From assembly GCA_963743425.1 (NCBI GenBank), contig CAVUPU010000002.1, forward strand, positions 868,001-932,000: a DNA stretch of 64,000 nucleotides, written 5' to 3'. Position 1 is the stretch's first letter. Each line of letters starts with the position of its first letter. This document shows, one piece after another, positions 1 to 8,894 of this stretch. This stretch comes from JAJVID01 sp963743425. Its GTDB lineage: Bacteria; Acidobacteriota; Blastocatellia; RBC074. Made by a program: the position numbers and the translations under genes. The notes under the pieces are model-generated. The model searched no databases. It was given only the letters and a program-made list of their open reading frames with translations, and was not told the DNA's origin.

Positions 1-1679
1 TCGGGAAGAGGCCGCGCGCCAGGCTGCGGTTGATGATCAAAACTTTCGCAGCCCCGCCGTCATCGCGATCCGTGAAGTCGCGCCCTTCGACCATCGGCGT
101 CCCCAGTGCGCGAAAATAATCGGGACTGGCGGCGACGAACTATGACGTCCTGCAGGCCGCCGCCGTCATTCGGCGCTCCCTGCGCGGCGAAGCGGGTGAC
201 GCGCTGCGCGTTGATAGGAGGCAGTGCGGTTCCGCCGCTGACGATCTGCACCCCGGGAATTCGTGAGACGCGGGCTATGACTTCGCGCGCAAGGTTGGCG
301 CGAAGCTGCGGGTCTTTGAATTCGACCAGCGACAGGTTGAGCGTCAGCAGGTTCTCGGACGTAAAACCTGTATCGACGTTCAGCAGACGATTGAAGCTTT
401 TGATCAGCAATCCTGCGCCGATCAGCGCGACTAATGACAGCGCGACTTCGGCGACAACCAGGGCGCTGCGCAATCGAGCGCTTTTGACATTGCCCGCCGA
501 ACCACGCCCTCCCCTGTTGTTTGATTCAGATTTCCGCGCGACGCCTGCCAGGCCGGAACCAGGCCGAAGATCAGTCCTGTTACGACAGACACCGCAAACG
601 TGAACAACAGCGCCGTGGCGTTGATGCGGACGCCGCTCAGTCGCGGAATATCGGCCGGGATTGAATGCGACCAGCGCATCCAATCCCCAGGTCGCCAACA
701 GCAACCCGCACGAGCCGCCGACCGCCGCCAGCAGCAAACTTTCAGTCATCAATTGACGCGTCACCCGCCAGCGGCTTGCGCCCAGCGCGGTTCTGATCGC
801 AATCTCGCGTTCACGCGCCGCCATTCGCGACAACGTCAGGTTGGCGACGTTCGCGCAGGCGATCAGCAACACCAGCCCGACCGTCGCCAGCAACACCCAC
901 AACGCCCGCTGCGCGTCGCCGACGATGATGTCGTAAAGCGGCGTGAAATTTATCCGAACCCCCGAATTGGCGTCGGGATATTGCCGCTGCAACCGCTCGG
1001 AGATGACATCCATCTCGGCCTGCATTTGCGCGGCGCTGACGCCGGGTTTCAGATGAGCCACGGCGCGAAAGATGCGGAACTGGCGGTTCTCCATCTGCGC
1101 CGGCGTTTCGGCCATCGCCGCGCCCATCGTGTTCCAGATTTTGAATTCGCGGCTGGGGTATTGAAATTCCGGCGGCGCCACGCCGACGATCGTGTACGGT
1201 TTGTTATAGAGACTGATCGTCCTGCCGATAACGTCAGCGGCGCCGCCAAAACTGTTTTGCCAGTAATCGTGGCTGATGACTACCAGATGCTGCGTATCTT
1301 CTTCGGGCCGCCAGAACCTGCCGAGCGCCGGCTGGGACAGCATCGGCAGAAATTCGGGCGAGACAATCGCGCCACGAACCTGCGACGTCTCGCCATTGAT
1401 AGTGACGTTGTAAAGGTTCCGCGCCCAGATCGCCATCCGATCAAAAACCTGCGTCGACTCCTTCAGGTCGCGGAAATCGGGCGGCGAGACGCGGGCGACG
1501 ACGATCCGCTCGGCGTCTTTGTACGGCAGCGGTTTGAGCAACACCGCATACACCACGCTGAAAACGGCGGTGTTCGCGCCGATGCCCAGGCTTAGCGTGA
1601 TCATGGCGATCAAAGTAAAGCCCGGATTCTTCAACAACGTTCGCGCGCCGTAGCGCAAGTCTTGCAGCAAGCTTCCCAT
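1..1679 (-). pseudogene. ADOP-family MacB/FtsX permease, partial and frameshifted
   Basis: Membrane permease of the acidobacterial ADOP group. The N-terminus (MGSLLQDLRYGARTLLKNPG) runs into a MacB_PCD periplasmic domain and then FtsX transmembrane blocks (ALWVLLATVGLVLLIACANV). I start at 1679 because an ACGGAGGATT ribosome site lies at 1681-1690. The gene runs off the left edge: positions 1-60 still encode LIINRSLARGLFP. The frame is broken three times: an extra C near 655 (should read FNPADIPRLSG), a compensating change in a G run near 510, and a third near 140. Two of the three fall in homopolymers, so sequencing error is as likely as decay. This version lacks the long N-terminal ADOP extension. 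The substrate is unknown; relatives are thought to export peptides or lipophilic compounds. Confidence 0.85.
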
Positions 1680-1739
1680 AAATCCTCCGTCAGGTTGTCG
1701 GTTCGTGTCGCGCAACAGAAACAGATCTATTAACTCTCG

Positions 1740-2150
1740 ACATTGTGCGGCCCCTGATGATGCTGGCGATTTTCAGAAGCGAAGACTCAATCCTCGTGCC
1801 ACCTCAACAAACTGATTAGCCGAATGGCCGCCGTTGAAGGCAAAGAATTTAGAAGCGCTCAGGCGCCGGGCGTCTCACAGGGACAGACGGTCGGTGTTCA
1901 GTTGTGGGATCGGCTTTTCCCAGTATCGAATAAACCTGAGCCGGGCATGTCATTCACATAGCCACACGAAGGAACACGAAAAAGGGCAAGCAATACTTTT
2001 AATTCGGCCTGACAACTAAAGATGGCGAACGCCTTGGTGTCAGCGAGCTATTCTAACATCGGCGAGTCGGGATCAGATGCGCAATGCCCTTGTTTTGCAG
2101 TGTTTAGGCTAATGCCTGGTAAAATCCTGGCACTCCCATCGTTTTTTGCG
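1740..2150. other. Intergenic region without a recognisable gene
   Basis: No open frame here has protein-like composition or a usable ribosome site. The stretch is less GC-rich than its flanks and contains a CACGAAGGAACACGAAAAAG word near 1964-1984, of the short-word type seen elsewhere in the window. I see nothing else in it. Confidence 0.5.
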
Positions 2151-2179
2151 TTGACTTATAAATACGACTCGTGGTAAAT
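2151..2179 (+). promoter_or_regulatory. Candidate promoter for the xylanase gene
   Basis: TTGACT at 2151-2156 and GTAAAT at 2174-2179 are separated by 17 bases, a sigma-70-like arrangement. It would give a leader of roughly 220 bases before the xylanase start at 2405. Inferred from sequence alone. Confidence 0.3.
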
Positions 2180-2359
2180 CCGGCTCATTAGTTCAATCCC
2201 CAAACAAAAGACAGCCCAGAGAGAAACAACAACAAGAGCTGGAAAGGAGACACCCGCATGATAAGTGAAACGATTCGTCCGTTGACTAATAAGACATCTA
2301 ATCGATGTACGCAGAACAGGCGGCGGGCCAGGCGGCCGGCCGCTGGAACGACGGGGGGC

Positions 2360-2376
2360 GACTCCAGGGTGGAGTC
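2360..2376 (+). other. Small hairpin just upstream of the xylanase ribosome site
   Basis: GACTCC (2360-2365) pairs with GGAGTC (2371-2376) around a five-base loop, about 15 bases before the AAAAGGAGGT ribosome site. It could affect translation but may be incidental. Confidence 0.3.
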
Positions 2377-2404
2377 CCCAGTTCACTATGAAAAGGAGGT
2401 CGCG

Positions 2405-3082
2405 ATGGAGTTGAAAAAACTATCCGGAAAAGGACTGCTACTAGTATTCTTGTCCGTGTTGTTGCTAAGCGTAACGCAGCAGTCAAACGCCCAAACCGTA
2501 TGCAGCAATCAAACTGGCACCCACAACGGCTTCTTCTATACGTTTTGGAAGGACACTGGGTCAGCCTGCATGACTTTGGGCTCAGGTGGCAATTACGACG
2601 TAAATTGGAATCTGGGTTCCGGGAATCTTGTTGTCGGCAAAGGCTGGAGTACCGGATCATCAACCAGGAGAGTAGGCTACAATGCCGGCATCTGGCAGCC
2701 GTCCGGCAATGCATATTTGACTCTCTATGGGTGGACGACAAACCCGCTTATAGAATATTACGTCGTTGATAGCTGGGGCAGTTGGAGGCCGCCTGGAGCA
2801 ACGTCAGCAGGCACGGTTAGCAGTGATGGTGGCACATACAACCTATATCGGACCCAGCGAGTCAATGCGCCTTCCATTCAAGGCACTAGAACTTTTTATC
2901 AGTACTGGAGTGTCCGGACGTCGAAGAGACCGACCGGGAGCAACCAAACCATCACCTTTGCCAACCACGTTAACGCGTGGAGCAGTAGAGGCTGGAATCT
3001 GGGGAGTCATAATTACCAGGTGATGGCGACAGAGGGATTTCAAAGCAGTGGGAGATCTAACCTAACGGTGTGGTCACAGTAG
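2405..3082 (+). CDS. Secreted GH11 endo-1,4-beta-xylanase
   Basis: Hydrolyses beta-1,4-xylan outside the cell. Residues 1-30 are a signal peptide (MELKKLSGK, a leucine-rich core, then QSNAQ). The rest is one GH11 jelly-roll domain, so the 225-residue product is a single-domain enzyme. The nucleophile Glu lies in NPLIEYYVVDSWG, which fits the first GH11 signature. The acid/base Glu lies in VMATEGFQSSGRS, which fits the second signature with Phe at one aromatic position. The start at 2405 follows AAAAGGAGGT at 2391-2400. An in-frame ATG at 2258 also has a good ribosome site (AAAGGAGA) but would bury the signal peptide behind 49 arginine-rich residues. Base composition is less GC-rich than the ADOP genes. 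No xylan-utilisation neighbours are present. Confidence 0.93.
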   Translation: MELKKLSGKGLLLVFLSVLLLSVTQQSNAQTVCSNQTGTHNGFFYTFWKDTGSACMTLGSGGNYDVNWNLGSGNLVVGKGWSTGSSTRRVGYNAGIWQPSGNAYLTLYGWTTNPLIEYYVVDSWGSWRPPGATSAGTVSSDGGTYNLYRTQRVNAPSIQGTRTFYQYWSVRTSKRPTGSNQTITFANHVNAWSSRGWNLGSHNYQVMATEGFQSSGRSNLTVWSQ

Positions 3083-3178
3083 GGCGAAAAACAACTCGTT
3101 GTATTGGATGGGGCGCCGGGGGCGCTCTATGACGTGATCGGCAATCCCGGCCCTCTATTCAGCCCGGACGGCGCGCGA
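3083..3178 (+). pseudogene. Fragment of a PD40/TolB-like beta-propeller gene
   Basis: The frame directly after the xylanase stop reads GEKQLVVLDGAPGALYDVIG followed by NPGPLFSPDGAR. That is the blade pattern of TolB/PD40-type propellers (VVVDGK..YD.IG..PLFSPDG). After about 32 codons the similarity ends. No start codon or ribosome site is present, so this is a gene relic. It is in the same frame as the xylanase, separated only by TAG. Confidence 0.5.
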
Positions 3179-3437
3179 TCTCGTCCTCGGCGCCAGGATG
3201 GGGACGGATGCCGAGCGCTGCGAAAGTCGCACGGTAAGAGATGATGGCTTCATCAACCTCACTCGCAGGAATGCACCCGATAAAGACATAGGTAGCACAT
3301 ATGACGGATTAGCTTTGGAACCCATCCCTGATAATTGATGTTGTGAATGAAACGAAATGCTGGGTAATCGAGGCCGTCGCGCGGCCAACTTGCCGCCAGA
3401 ACCCGCTGATCCACCAAATGTGCGCACCATGGCACAT

Positions 3438-3729
3438 TGACATAGCTCCTGTGCCCTTTGAGCGTGGCCAGCTCCTATCTGGTCTGCGCGTCCCACAGCT
3501 TGACGGTACTGTCATAACTCCCCGAAGCGAGCGTCTTGCCGTCGGGCGAGAAGGCGACTGAATAGACCCATTCGGCGTGCCCGTTGAGCGTGGCCAGCTC
3601 CTGTCTGGTCTGCGCGTCCCACAGTTTGACGGACTTGTCCGAACTCCCCGAAGCGAGCGTCTTGCCGTCGGGCGAGAAGGCGACTGTACCGACTTGGCTC
3701 GCGTGCCCTTTGAGCGTGGCCAGCTCCTG
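3438..3729 (-). repeat. Near-identical 126-bp WD40-coding tandem repeats
   Basis: Two complete 42-codon units (3604-3729 and 3478-3603) are almost identical at DNA level. A third partial unit (about 3438-3477) matches its first ~10 codons except for a C-to-T change that makes TAG. Repeats this uniform point to recent amplification or gene conversion, and they are also prone to assembly collapse. Confidence 0.85.
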
Positions 3730-5154
3730 TCTGGTCTGCGAGTCCCCAAAATGATAAGTAACGTAAAGCGCAATCAAGAGAAAAATTAACAGCCCCATCG
3801 CGATTATTTTTGTGGGGACAGGTGGGGTAGGACGCGGCGGCGCTACTAGATTCGATTCATTCTGTCGCTGGGCTTTGTCTTTTTCGCGGCGCTGCTGCTC
3901 GGCTTCGGCGCGGCGTTGTTGCTCTTCGAGTTCGCGCTGGCGCTGCTCTTCGGTCTTACGGACAGCTTCAGTCCGGCGCTGCTCTTCAAGATCTCTTTGG
4001 CGTTGGGCTTCCAACTCGCCTTGCCGCCGCTTTTCCTCTTCACGCTGGCGTTGGGTTTCCAACTCGAACTGGCGCGCCTGCTCTTGCAGGCGTTGCTGCT
4101 CTTCCCGCCGACGCTGCTCTTCGGCCTGACGGGCGGCTTCAGCCTTGCGTTGCTCCCCAAGTTCGCGCTGGCGCTGCGCCACCAAATCCCGCTGCTGTTG
4201 GACACTGAGTGGCAAGCCAAGTGCGAGCCAACGAGAGATAAATTCACCTACGTTCGCGCGGTTTTCACTCAACGCCTCGAGCAGGGATAGGAATTGTTTG
4301 TCCTGCTTGGGCTGCCCAGCGCGAATAACCTGGATGGCTTGATCGTAGACGTCGTCCGGCAGGTAATTGTCCAGGCGTTTGATCTGCTCACGGAAAGCGC
4401 GCAATTGCTCCGGGCTGTAAATCTTGACGGCGCGCGCGATGACAAATTCCCCGCCTTGGATGCCCAGCGCATATTTCATGGGATGCTGCGGCGCTTCACG
4501 CGGCACACGGACGCGGACATACTCGTAAAGATCGTCCAGGCTCACCAGTCCGTCGCCATTTTGATCCGCTTCTCCGTGCGCGATGCCATGCAATATGTGC
4601 TTGGTGAGGAGACTGTACTCGTCGCCATCCTTCTCGCGCGCGGTCTGTGTGGCGGTCGAGGCGGTCAGGACGTAGATGCCGCGCCCAACCTGTTGCAACT
4701 GATCGTCCACGCCCCCTTTGAGAAAGTCCTTACCAGCCGCGCCGCCAAAGCAGCAGTCCAGAATCAACGCAACCTGTTTGCAGGCATGGTTGTCAATCAG
4801 CTTGCGAAAAGAATCCACGGCGATCGAAGTAGTCTCGAGCGCGTCGACCTCGGTATCAGCCGTCGCAAGATGCAAACCGCCGGCGTTGTCCTGCTTACCA
4901 TGCCCGGAGTAATAAATCAGGATTTGATCCCGCCGGCCGGCTTGTTTGAAGACGCGATTGATCGCAGGCAGTACCTTGTGGTGCGGCTCATTGATAAATA
5001 TCAGCGGGTCAGCGAACAGTCCGGTCTCTTGCGCGGTCAACACGGCGGCCAAGCCCTCAACGTCACGTTGTGGACAGCGCAGCGCTGACAGCGACGGCTC
5101 TTCGGAAAACTCGCTGTTGCCGATCAATATGGCGATGTGACGCCCTCCGTTCAT
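3475..5154 (-). CDS. Caspase-like peptidase (C14) with coiled coil, TM segment and WD40 repeats
   Basis: Predicted membrane-anchored metacaspase-like effector. Residues 1-235 are a caspase p20-type domain with the His in YYSGHGKQ and the Cys in LILDCCFGG. An EF-hand-like loop (DQNGDGLVSLDD) follows. Residues ~320-435 are a Gln/Glu/Arg-rich coiled coil, ~449-468 a transmembrane helix (IIAMGLLIFLLIALYVTY), and 476-559 two WD40 repeats. The start ATG overlaps the stop of the upstream EACC1-like gene (ATGA), so the two are translationally coupled. The protein ends at TAG (3475-3477), where the preceding repeats have CAG in QTRQELA. Reading through would add 71 residues, ending at 3259. This suggests a once longer propeller. 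Related caspase/WD40 proteins act in regulated cell death or anti-phage conflict; the role here is inferred. Confidence 0.85.
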   Translation of the reverse strand: MNGGRHIAILIGNSEFSEEPSLSALRCPQRDVEGLAAVLTAQETGLFADPLIFINEPHHKVLPAINRVFKQAGRRDQILIYYSGHGKQDNAGGLHLATADTEVDALETTSIAVDSFRKLIDNHACKQVALILDCCFGGAAGKDFLKGGVDDQLQQVGRGIYVLTASTATQTAREKDGDEYSLLTKHILHGIAHGEADQNGDGLVSLDDLYEYVRVRVPREAPQHPMKYALGIQGGEFVIARAVKIYSPEQLRAFREQIKRLDNYLPDDVYDQAIQVIRAGQPKQDKQFLSLLEALSENRANVGEFISRWLALGLPLSVQQQRDLVAQRQRELGEQRKAEAARQAEEQRRREEQQRLQEQARQFELETQRQREEEKRRQGELEAQRQRDLEEQRRTEAVRKTEEQRQRELEEQQRRAEAEQQRREKDKAQRQNESNLVAPPRPTPPVPTKIIAMGLLIFLLIALYVTYHFGDSQTRQELATLKGHASQVGTVAFSPDGKTLASGSSDKSVKLWDAQTRQELATLNGHAEWVYSVAFSPDGKTLASGSYDSTVKLWDAQTR

Positions 5155-5516
5155 TCCTTTCCTTCAACCGCCTCTTTGATCACCTGCGTCAATCTGGTTA
5201 TATCGTCACCGCGCAGGTCTTCGGCTCTAATCGTCAGCTTGTCGCCATCTTTCTTCTGCAGCTCGAACTGCAATGACGGCTTGCGCTCGATGTAACTCTT
5301 AAGCACGTTAACCAACGCGACGGCGAAACCGCCGGCGCCGAGCCCACTGAGCACGATCTGCCCCAATGCGCTCAGGTCGCCTTTATGACCTATGGCGGCA
5401 GGTTGAGTGACCAGATGGGCATTGATCCCAACTTCGTCGCGCAGGTCGCGGCACAAACCGTAGGTCAGGTTTTGCAAGTCGTCTTCGTCGAGATCGGTGG
5501 CTGAAAGCGACAGTAT
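5151..5516 (-). CDS. EACC1-like effector-associated constant component
   Basis: Small adaptor-like protein encoded just before a caspase effector. The layout is a beta-strand start (ILSLSATDLDEDD), a helix (LQNLTYGLCRDLRDEVG), a Gly-rich helix (LSGLGAGGFAVALVNVLKSY) and a terminal beta-helix part with EDLRGDDITRLTQVIKEA. This matches the effector-associated component EACC1 described next to NACHT, caspase and similar effectors. The stop overlaps the caspase start by ATGA. The start is not resolved. The first ATG would be at 5477 and would cut the first strand. A full domain would begin around 5516, where the codon is ATA, not ATG, about 12 bases after GGAGAAGG. The end of the TnpB element lies just upstream and may have replaced the native start. 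Confidence 0.65.
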   Translation of the reverse strand: MLSLSATDLDEDDLQNLTYGLCRDLRDEVGINAHLVTQPAAIGHKGDLSALGQIVLSGLGAGGFAVALVNVLKSYIERKPSLQFELQKKDGDKLTIRAEDLRGDDITRLTQVIKEAVEGKE

Positions 5517-5522
5517 GGCAGA

Positions 5523-6803
5523 CTTGACCTTCTCCCGCCACCAACCGCCAAAGCGCGGTATGGAGGGGGATTCCTACGCTGAGCGCTGTCGCTCATATCT
5601 CGTAGGCGTTACTTTCCGGGCGTCCGACCCGGTAGTTTTGAGTAGGCATTGACCCGCTCGCTTGATATTTATCGCCGCGTTTTTGTCTCTGTCGTGGCGC
5701 CCGCCACAAGCCGGACAATCCCATTCACGAACTGAAAGCGGCAATTCATCCAACAGGTGGCCGCACGAAGAACACAGCTTGGACGATGGGAAGAACCGAT
5801 CTAATTCGAGATAGGTTCTACCATACCAGCGCGCCTTGTATTCCAATTCCCGGAATATCTCGGCGAACGCCGCATCTCCAATGTGCTTGGCAAGCTTGCC
5901 GTTCTTGAGCATTCCTGCGACGTTCAGACCTTCCACAAAGATCGCAAGGTTGCGCGCGGATGATCTTCGTAGTGAATTTCTGAATCGTGTCTCTTCGTGT
6001 GTCGCCGACACGAGCGTGAAGCTTGGCTACTTTAAGCCTGGCTTTCTTTCGATTATTGCCGCCCTTGACCTTGCAGGAGAGACGACGTTGAAGTTTCTTC
6101 AACCGCTTCTCCTGTCTCACGAGCGGGCGCGGATTTTCGAGTTTATCTCCGTTGCTGGTTGTAGCGAGAGTCTTGATGCCAACGTCTATGCCGACCTCGG
6201 CTTTGACCTTCTTGAGCGGCTTCACGTCGGTTTCGACCATGATGCTGACAAAGTATCGCTCGCTCCTATCCTTGCTGACCGTCAGATTGACGAGATTGGC
6301 GTCATCGGGCAACGGGCGACTCCATGCAATATTGAGAGGTTCGGATTGCTTGGCAAGAGTGATCTGGCCATCTCTATAAGTGAAAGCGTTCGTCGCGTAG
6401 CGAACGGATTGGCGAGCATGCTTCGATTTGAACCTGGGATAATCCGCCCGCTTCTCGAAGAAATTTGTAAATGCCGCGTCGAGATTACGCAACGATTGTT
6501 GAAGGACCACGGAACTGACTTCAGAGAGAAACGCTTTTTGAGGCTCCTTCTTCCACTCAGTCAGTTTTGCCGCAGTCACATGATAGCCGACAGATTGTTT
6601 TTCTTGCTGCCAGGCGACAGTCTGATGCTCCAACGCTTGATTGTAAACGTATCGGGCGCAGCCGAACGTCTTTGCGAGTTGGGCTGCCTGCTCATGAGTG
6701 GGGAAGAATCTGTATTTGAAGGCCTTCTGCACTACCACGAAGGCATTTTACATTGCATAGGCAACTATTGTGAGGTCTATTAATCGTGGGCGCAGCGCCC
6801 ACG
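5523..6803 (-). mobile_element. IS200/IS605-type element carrying only tnpB
   Basis: Contains a TnpB gene and no TnpA, so it is an orphan (IS1341-like) element that would need a transposase in trans. After the tnpB stop the minus strand reads GGAATCCCC, then an imperfect hairpin, then GGCGGGAGAAGGTCAA. This resembles the usual right end (GAATCCCC, stem-loop, GGGGAGGATGTCAA), and I place that end near 5523. A perfect 9-bp-stem palindrome at 6785-6803 may mark the left end. Both boundaries are estimates. The right end falls where the EACC1-like gene should begin. Confidence 0.5.
5574..6738 (-). pseudogene. tnpB: TnpB RNA-guided nuclease, one frameshift
   Basis: TnpB proteins are RNA-guided DNA endonucleases that help IS200/IS605 elements persist. 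The N-terminus (KAFKYRFFPTHEQAAQLAKT) is typical. The RuvC Asp is in GIDVGIKTLAT, the Glu in FVEGLNVAGMLK, and the last Asp in RDKNAAINI. A zinc ribbon has CSSCGH and CPACGG. The product is full length (~385 residues) but the frame slips near 5950, between FTTKIIRA and RNLAIFVEG, by one base. If that base is an error, all catalytic residues are present. The guide RNA would come from the 3' end and continue into the EACC1-like coding sequence. Confidence 0.85.
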
Positions 6804-6845
6804 ATGCGAAATTCATCTCCATCCAAGCTATCGCTATGGATGGAG
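6785..6845. repeat. Two hairpins upstream of tnpB
   Basis: CGTGGGCGC-A-GCGCCCACG at 6785-6803 is a perfect palindrome. CTCCATCCA (6817-6825) pairs with TGGATGGAG (6837-6845). Stem-loops of this kind are expected at IS200/IS605 left ends, where TnpA would bind. Confidence 0.55.
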
Positions 6846-7110
6846 TATTCTTTCGCGGATTTTGATAAACAGTCCTCCGGTTATCGGGCTTGGGCAGATG
6901 TGAAGTTCAGATTTTCCGTGTATCCCAGTAACATCCCCGGTGCTGTCTTACTAAGCAATGGCTTTAGCCCGTTCCAAATCTTCGAACCGGCGATGTAGAA
7001 GTGTCGGGAAACGTGTTGAGATCTTGGCTTTCTTCGAAGACTGCTCGCTGAGACTGCCGATGATTGTGAATCTCCCCAGCTCTGGCGCTGGATCCCTTTA
7101 TGCCTGTCAG

Positions 7111-7817
7111 ACTGCTTCTGGCCAGAGCCGGCCGCAGGATCCCAAGCCGCCATACCCTTACGACGAACAAGAAGTGGTCTATCAGAATAAGAAAGACGGC
7201 GTACAACTTGCCGGCACGCTCACCCTGCCCCGCTCCGCCCCCTCCAACGCCAAAGGCCCATTTCCGGCCGTTTTGCTGATTACCGGATCAGGCCCGCAGG
7301 ATCGCAATGAGATCGCGCCGCGCAGGAACGCGTATTCGCCATCTTGAAACAGGAAAAAGATAACGTCGTGGCCGAGAGGCGAATCAGTGAAGAGGCCGGC
7401 GCCTTTCGTGAAGTTGCGGCGAAGGCCAGGGCCGAGGCGCCTGAAGAACAAAAGAAAGCAATAGACATGATTGCAACGGCAATAGAGAGCCAGGCTAAGC
7501 TGGTAGTGTCACCCTGGTTTCGCTTCTTCCTGACGTATGACCCACGATCAGCCTTAATGAAGGTGAGATGTCCCGTGCTGGCCATCAACGGTGAAAAAGA
7601 TCTGCAGGTTCCCGCCAAAGAGAACCTGGCCGCAATCCGTCTGGCCTTGGAGGCGGGAGGAAATAAGGATCACACAGTTCTTGCGCTGCCGAATCTCAAT
7701 CACCTGTTTCAAACCAGCCGGACCGGCGCCATCTCCGAGTACGCGCAGATAGAGGAGACGATTTCACCGGCGGCCCTGGACACGATCTCGAAATGGATTC
7801 TCAGGCATACCAGATAA
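7111..7817 (+). pseudogene. Secreted alpha/beta-hydrolase pseudogene lacking the nucleophile region
   Basis: The 5' part reads PPYPYDEQEVVYQNKKDGVQ and GPFPAVLLITGSGPQDRNE, the strand and oxyanion region of a peptidase S9/acyl-aminoacyl-like hydrolase. The 3' part reads QEKDNVVAERRISEEAG and carries the acid Asp (INGEKDLQVP) and the His (LPNLNHLFQ). Between them, near 7310-7330, about 180 codons expected in this family are gone, including the GxSxG nucleophile, and the frame changes. The signal peptide and start codon are also missing. The product cannot be catalytic. This is a real deletion, not a single-base error. Confidence 0.8.
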
Positions 7818-8055
7818 CTATTGGCGCCTCAGCGCGATCATCGGACCCACCTTCATCTAAATATTTCCGGGCGAAATAGCAATGTAATGGATAGTCATCG
7901 GGACCTAACAACTGTCTGCTATTTCCTGCGCCGGAGAATTATCAACCCTTCCGATAAGCCTTGTTCTATTGCTCTTCCAGGCAAGGAACGCCGCTTGCGC
8001 TGACCCTGGCCGAAGCTTTACTCAACGCTTGATTGCCCTGACAGGAGAGATTGCT
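7818..8055. other. Intergenic region, nothing recognised
   Basis: No protein-like frame, repeat or clear promoter was found. It ends with the ribosome site AGGAGA for the next gene. Confidence 0.4.
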
Positions 8056-8571
8056 ATGACGACAAGATTCTTCATCCCGGCTCTTGTGGCCGTTCCAAGT
8101 CTGCCGGGCAGGTTCTTATTTCTGAGTCTGTTTTTGATCCTCCCTCTTTTTTCGCAGGCGGTTCTTGCGCAGGGCGCGAAGAACAACTGGGATGAGGCGA
8201 TGAAGATAAATCCAGGCTCGAAGCTGGCGATCAAGACAAAAACGGGTCAGAAATTCAGCGGGAAGTTAACGACCGTCACGGCCGATTCGATAACGCTGTC
8301 CACCGCGAAGGCTCCGGGAAGGGATGTGGCGATCAAGCGTGAAGAGGTCGCTGAGATCCGGAAGAAATCCGGCGCGCGGACGGCTGGCTACGCCGCTTTA
8401 CTTGGCGGCCTCGGGTTGGCCGGCGGATATGGGATCGGATACGGGGTCGGCGAAGCGACGGAGGCGCCTTTCGCCATTGAGTATCCAATAATGGCTGTCG
8501 GCGCCGCCGTTGGCGCCGTGGTCGGCGCGATCATCGGCAGTAGAGGCGAGGTCGTTTACAAAGCGCCGTAA
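8056..8571 (+). CDS. Exported small protein with SH3/LSm-like barrel and glycine-rich membrane segment
   Basis: No named family recognised. Residues 1-40 contain a long hydrophobic signal or anchor (LFLSLFLILPLFSQAVLAQG). Next comes a short beta-barrel-like segment (GSKLAIKTKTGQKFSGKLTT, VTADSITLS, VAIKREEVAEIRKKS) with the rhythm of LSm/KOW-like 'G.kl.G.l' folds. The C-terminal half is Gly/Ala-rich with two hydrophobic stretches (YAALLGGLGLAGGYGIGYGV and MAVGAAVGAVVGAIIGS). The start at 8056 follows AGGAGA. It is the most divergent of four tandem paralogues (8056-9982) on one strand. It probably sits in the envelope; function unknown. Confidence 0.75.
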   Translation: MTTRFFIPALVAVPSLPGRFLFLSLFLILPLFSQAVLAQGAKNNWDEAMKINPGSKLAIKTKTGQKFSGKLTTVTADSITLSTAKAPGRDVAIKREEVAEIRKKSGARTAGYAALLGGLGLAGGYGIGYGVGEATEAPFAIEYPIMAVGAAVGAVVGAIIGSRGEVVYKAP

Positions 8572-8589
8572 TCGCTATTGAGGATAAGC

Positions 8590-8787
8590 ATGAAGACAAG
8601 AAAGAAAGTCGCAAAAGTCGTCGCATTCGCTCTGATTGCCATGATAGCGAGGCCACAGATCATGTTCGCTCAGGCTCTACCCACCCCGATCAGAGGCTCC
8701 TGGGATGCGGTTAAAGCAGTTCCACTAGGTATGGGGGATGCTATCAGTGGTCGTACACGGCGTCTGTTGATCTACGAAACCAAGTGA
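8590..8787 (+). pseudogene. Internally deleted copy of the tandem exported-protein family
   Basis: The signal segment (MKTRKKVAKVVAFALIAMIA) and PIRGSWDAVKAVPLG align with the paralogues at 8895 and 9476. The sequence then jumps to a C-terminal SGRTRRLLIYETK like their SHKQKALIYETR. The barrel and glycine-rich parts, about 100 codons, are missing but the frame is kept. The ribosome site TGAGGAT and start at 8590 are intact, so a 65-residue peptide could still be made and exported. Confidence 0.65.
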
Positions 8788-8894
8788 TATGGGTTTCCTA
8801 TGACAAAGAGCATTTAGATCTAGGCTCTTGTAGACGTTCTGCCTCAGTCTGGCAGGCTCTTATTGATTCGGTTACTCGCTCCCGGAGGATAATT

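Noticed and set aside
600..1595. 331-codon open frame on the plus strand
   Set aside because: Antisense shadow of the ADOP permease; its residues are Arg/His/Gln-rich and match no fold, and no ribosome site is present.
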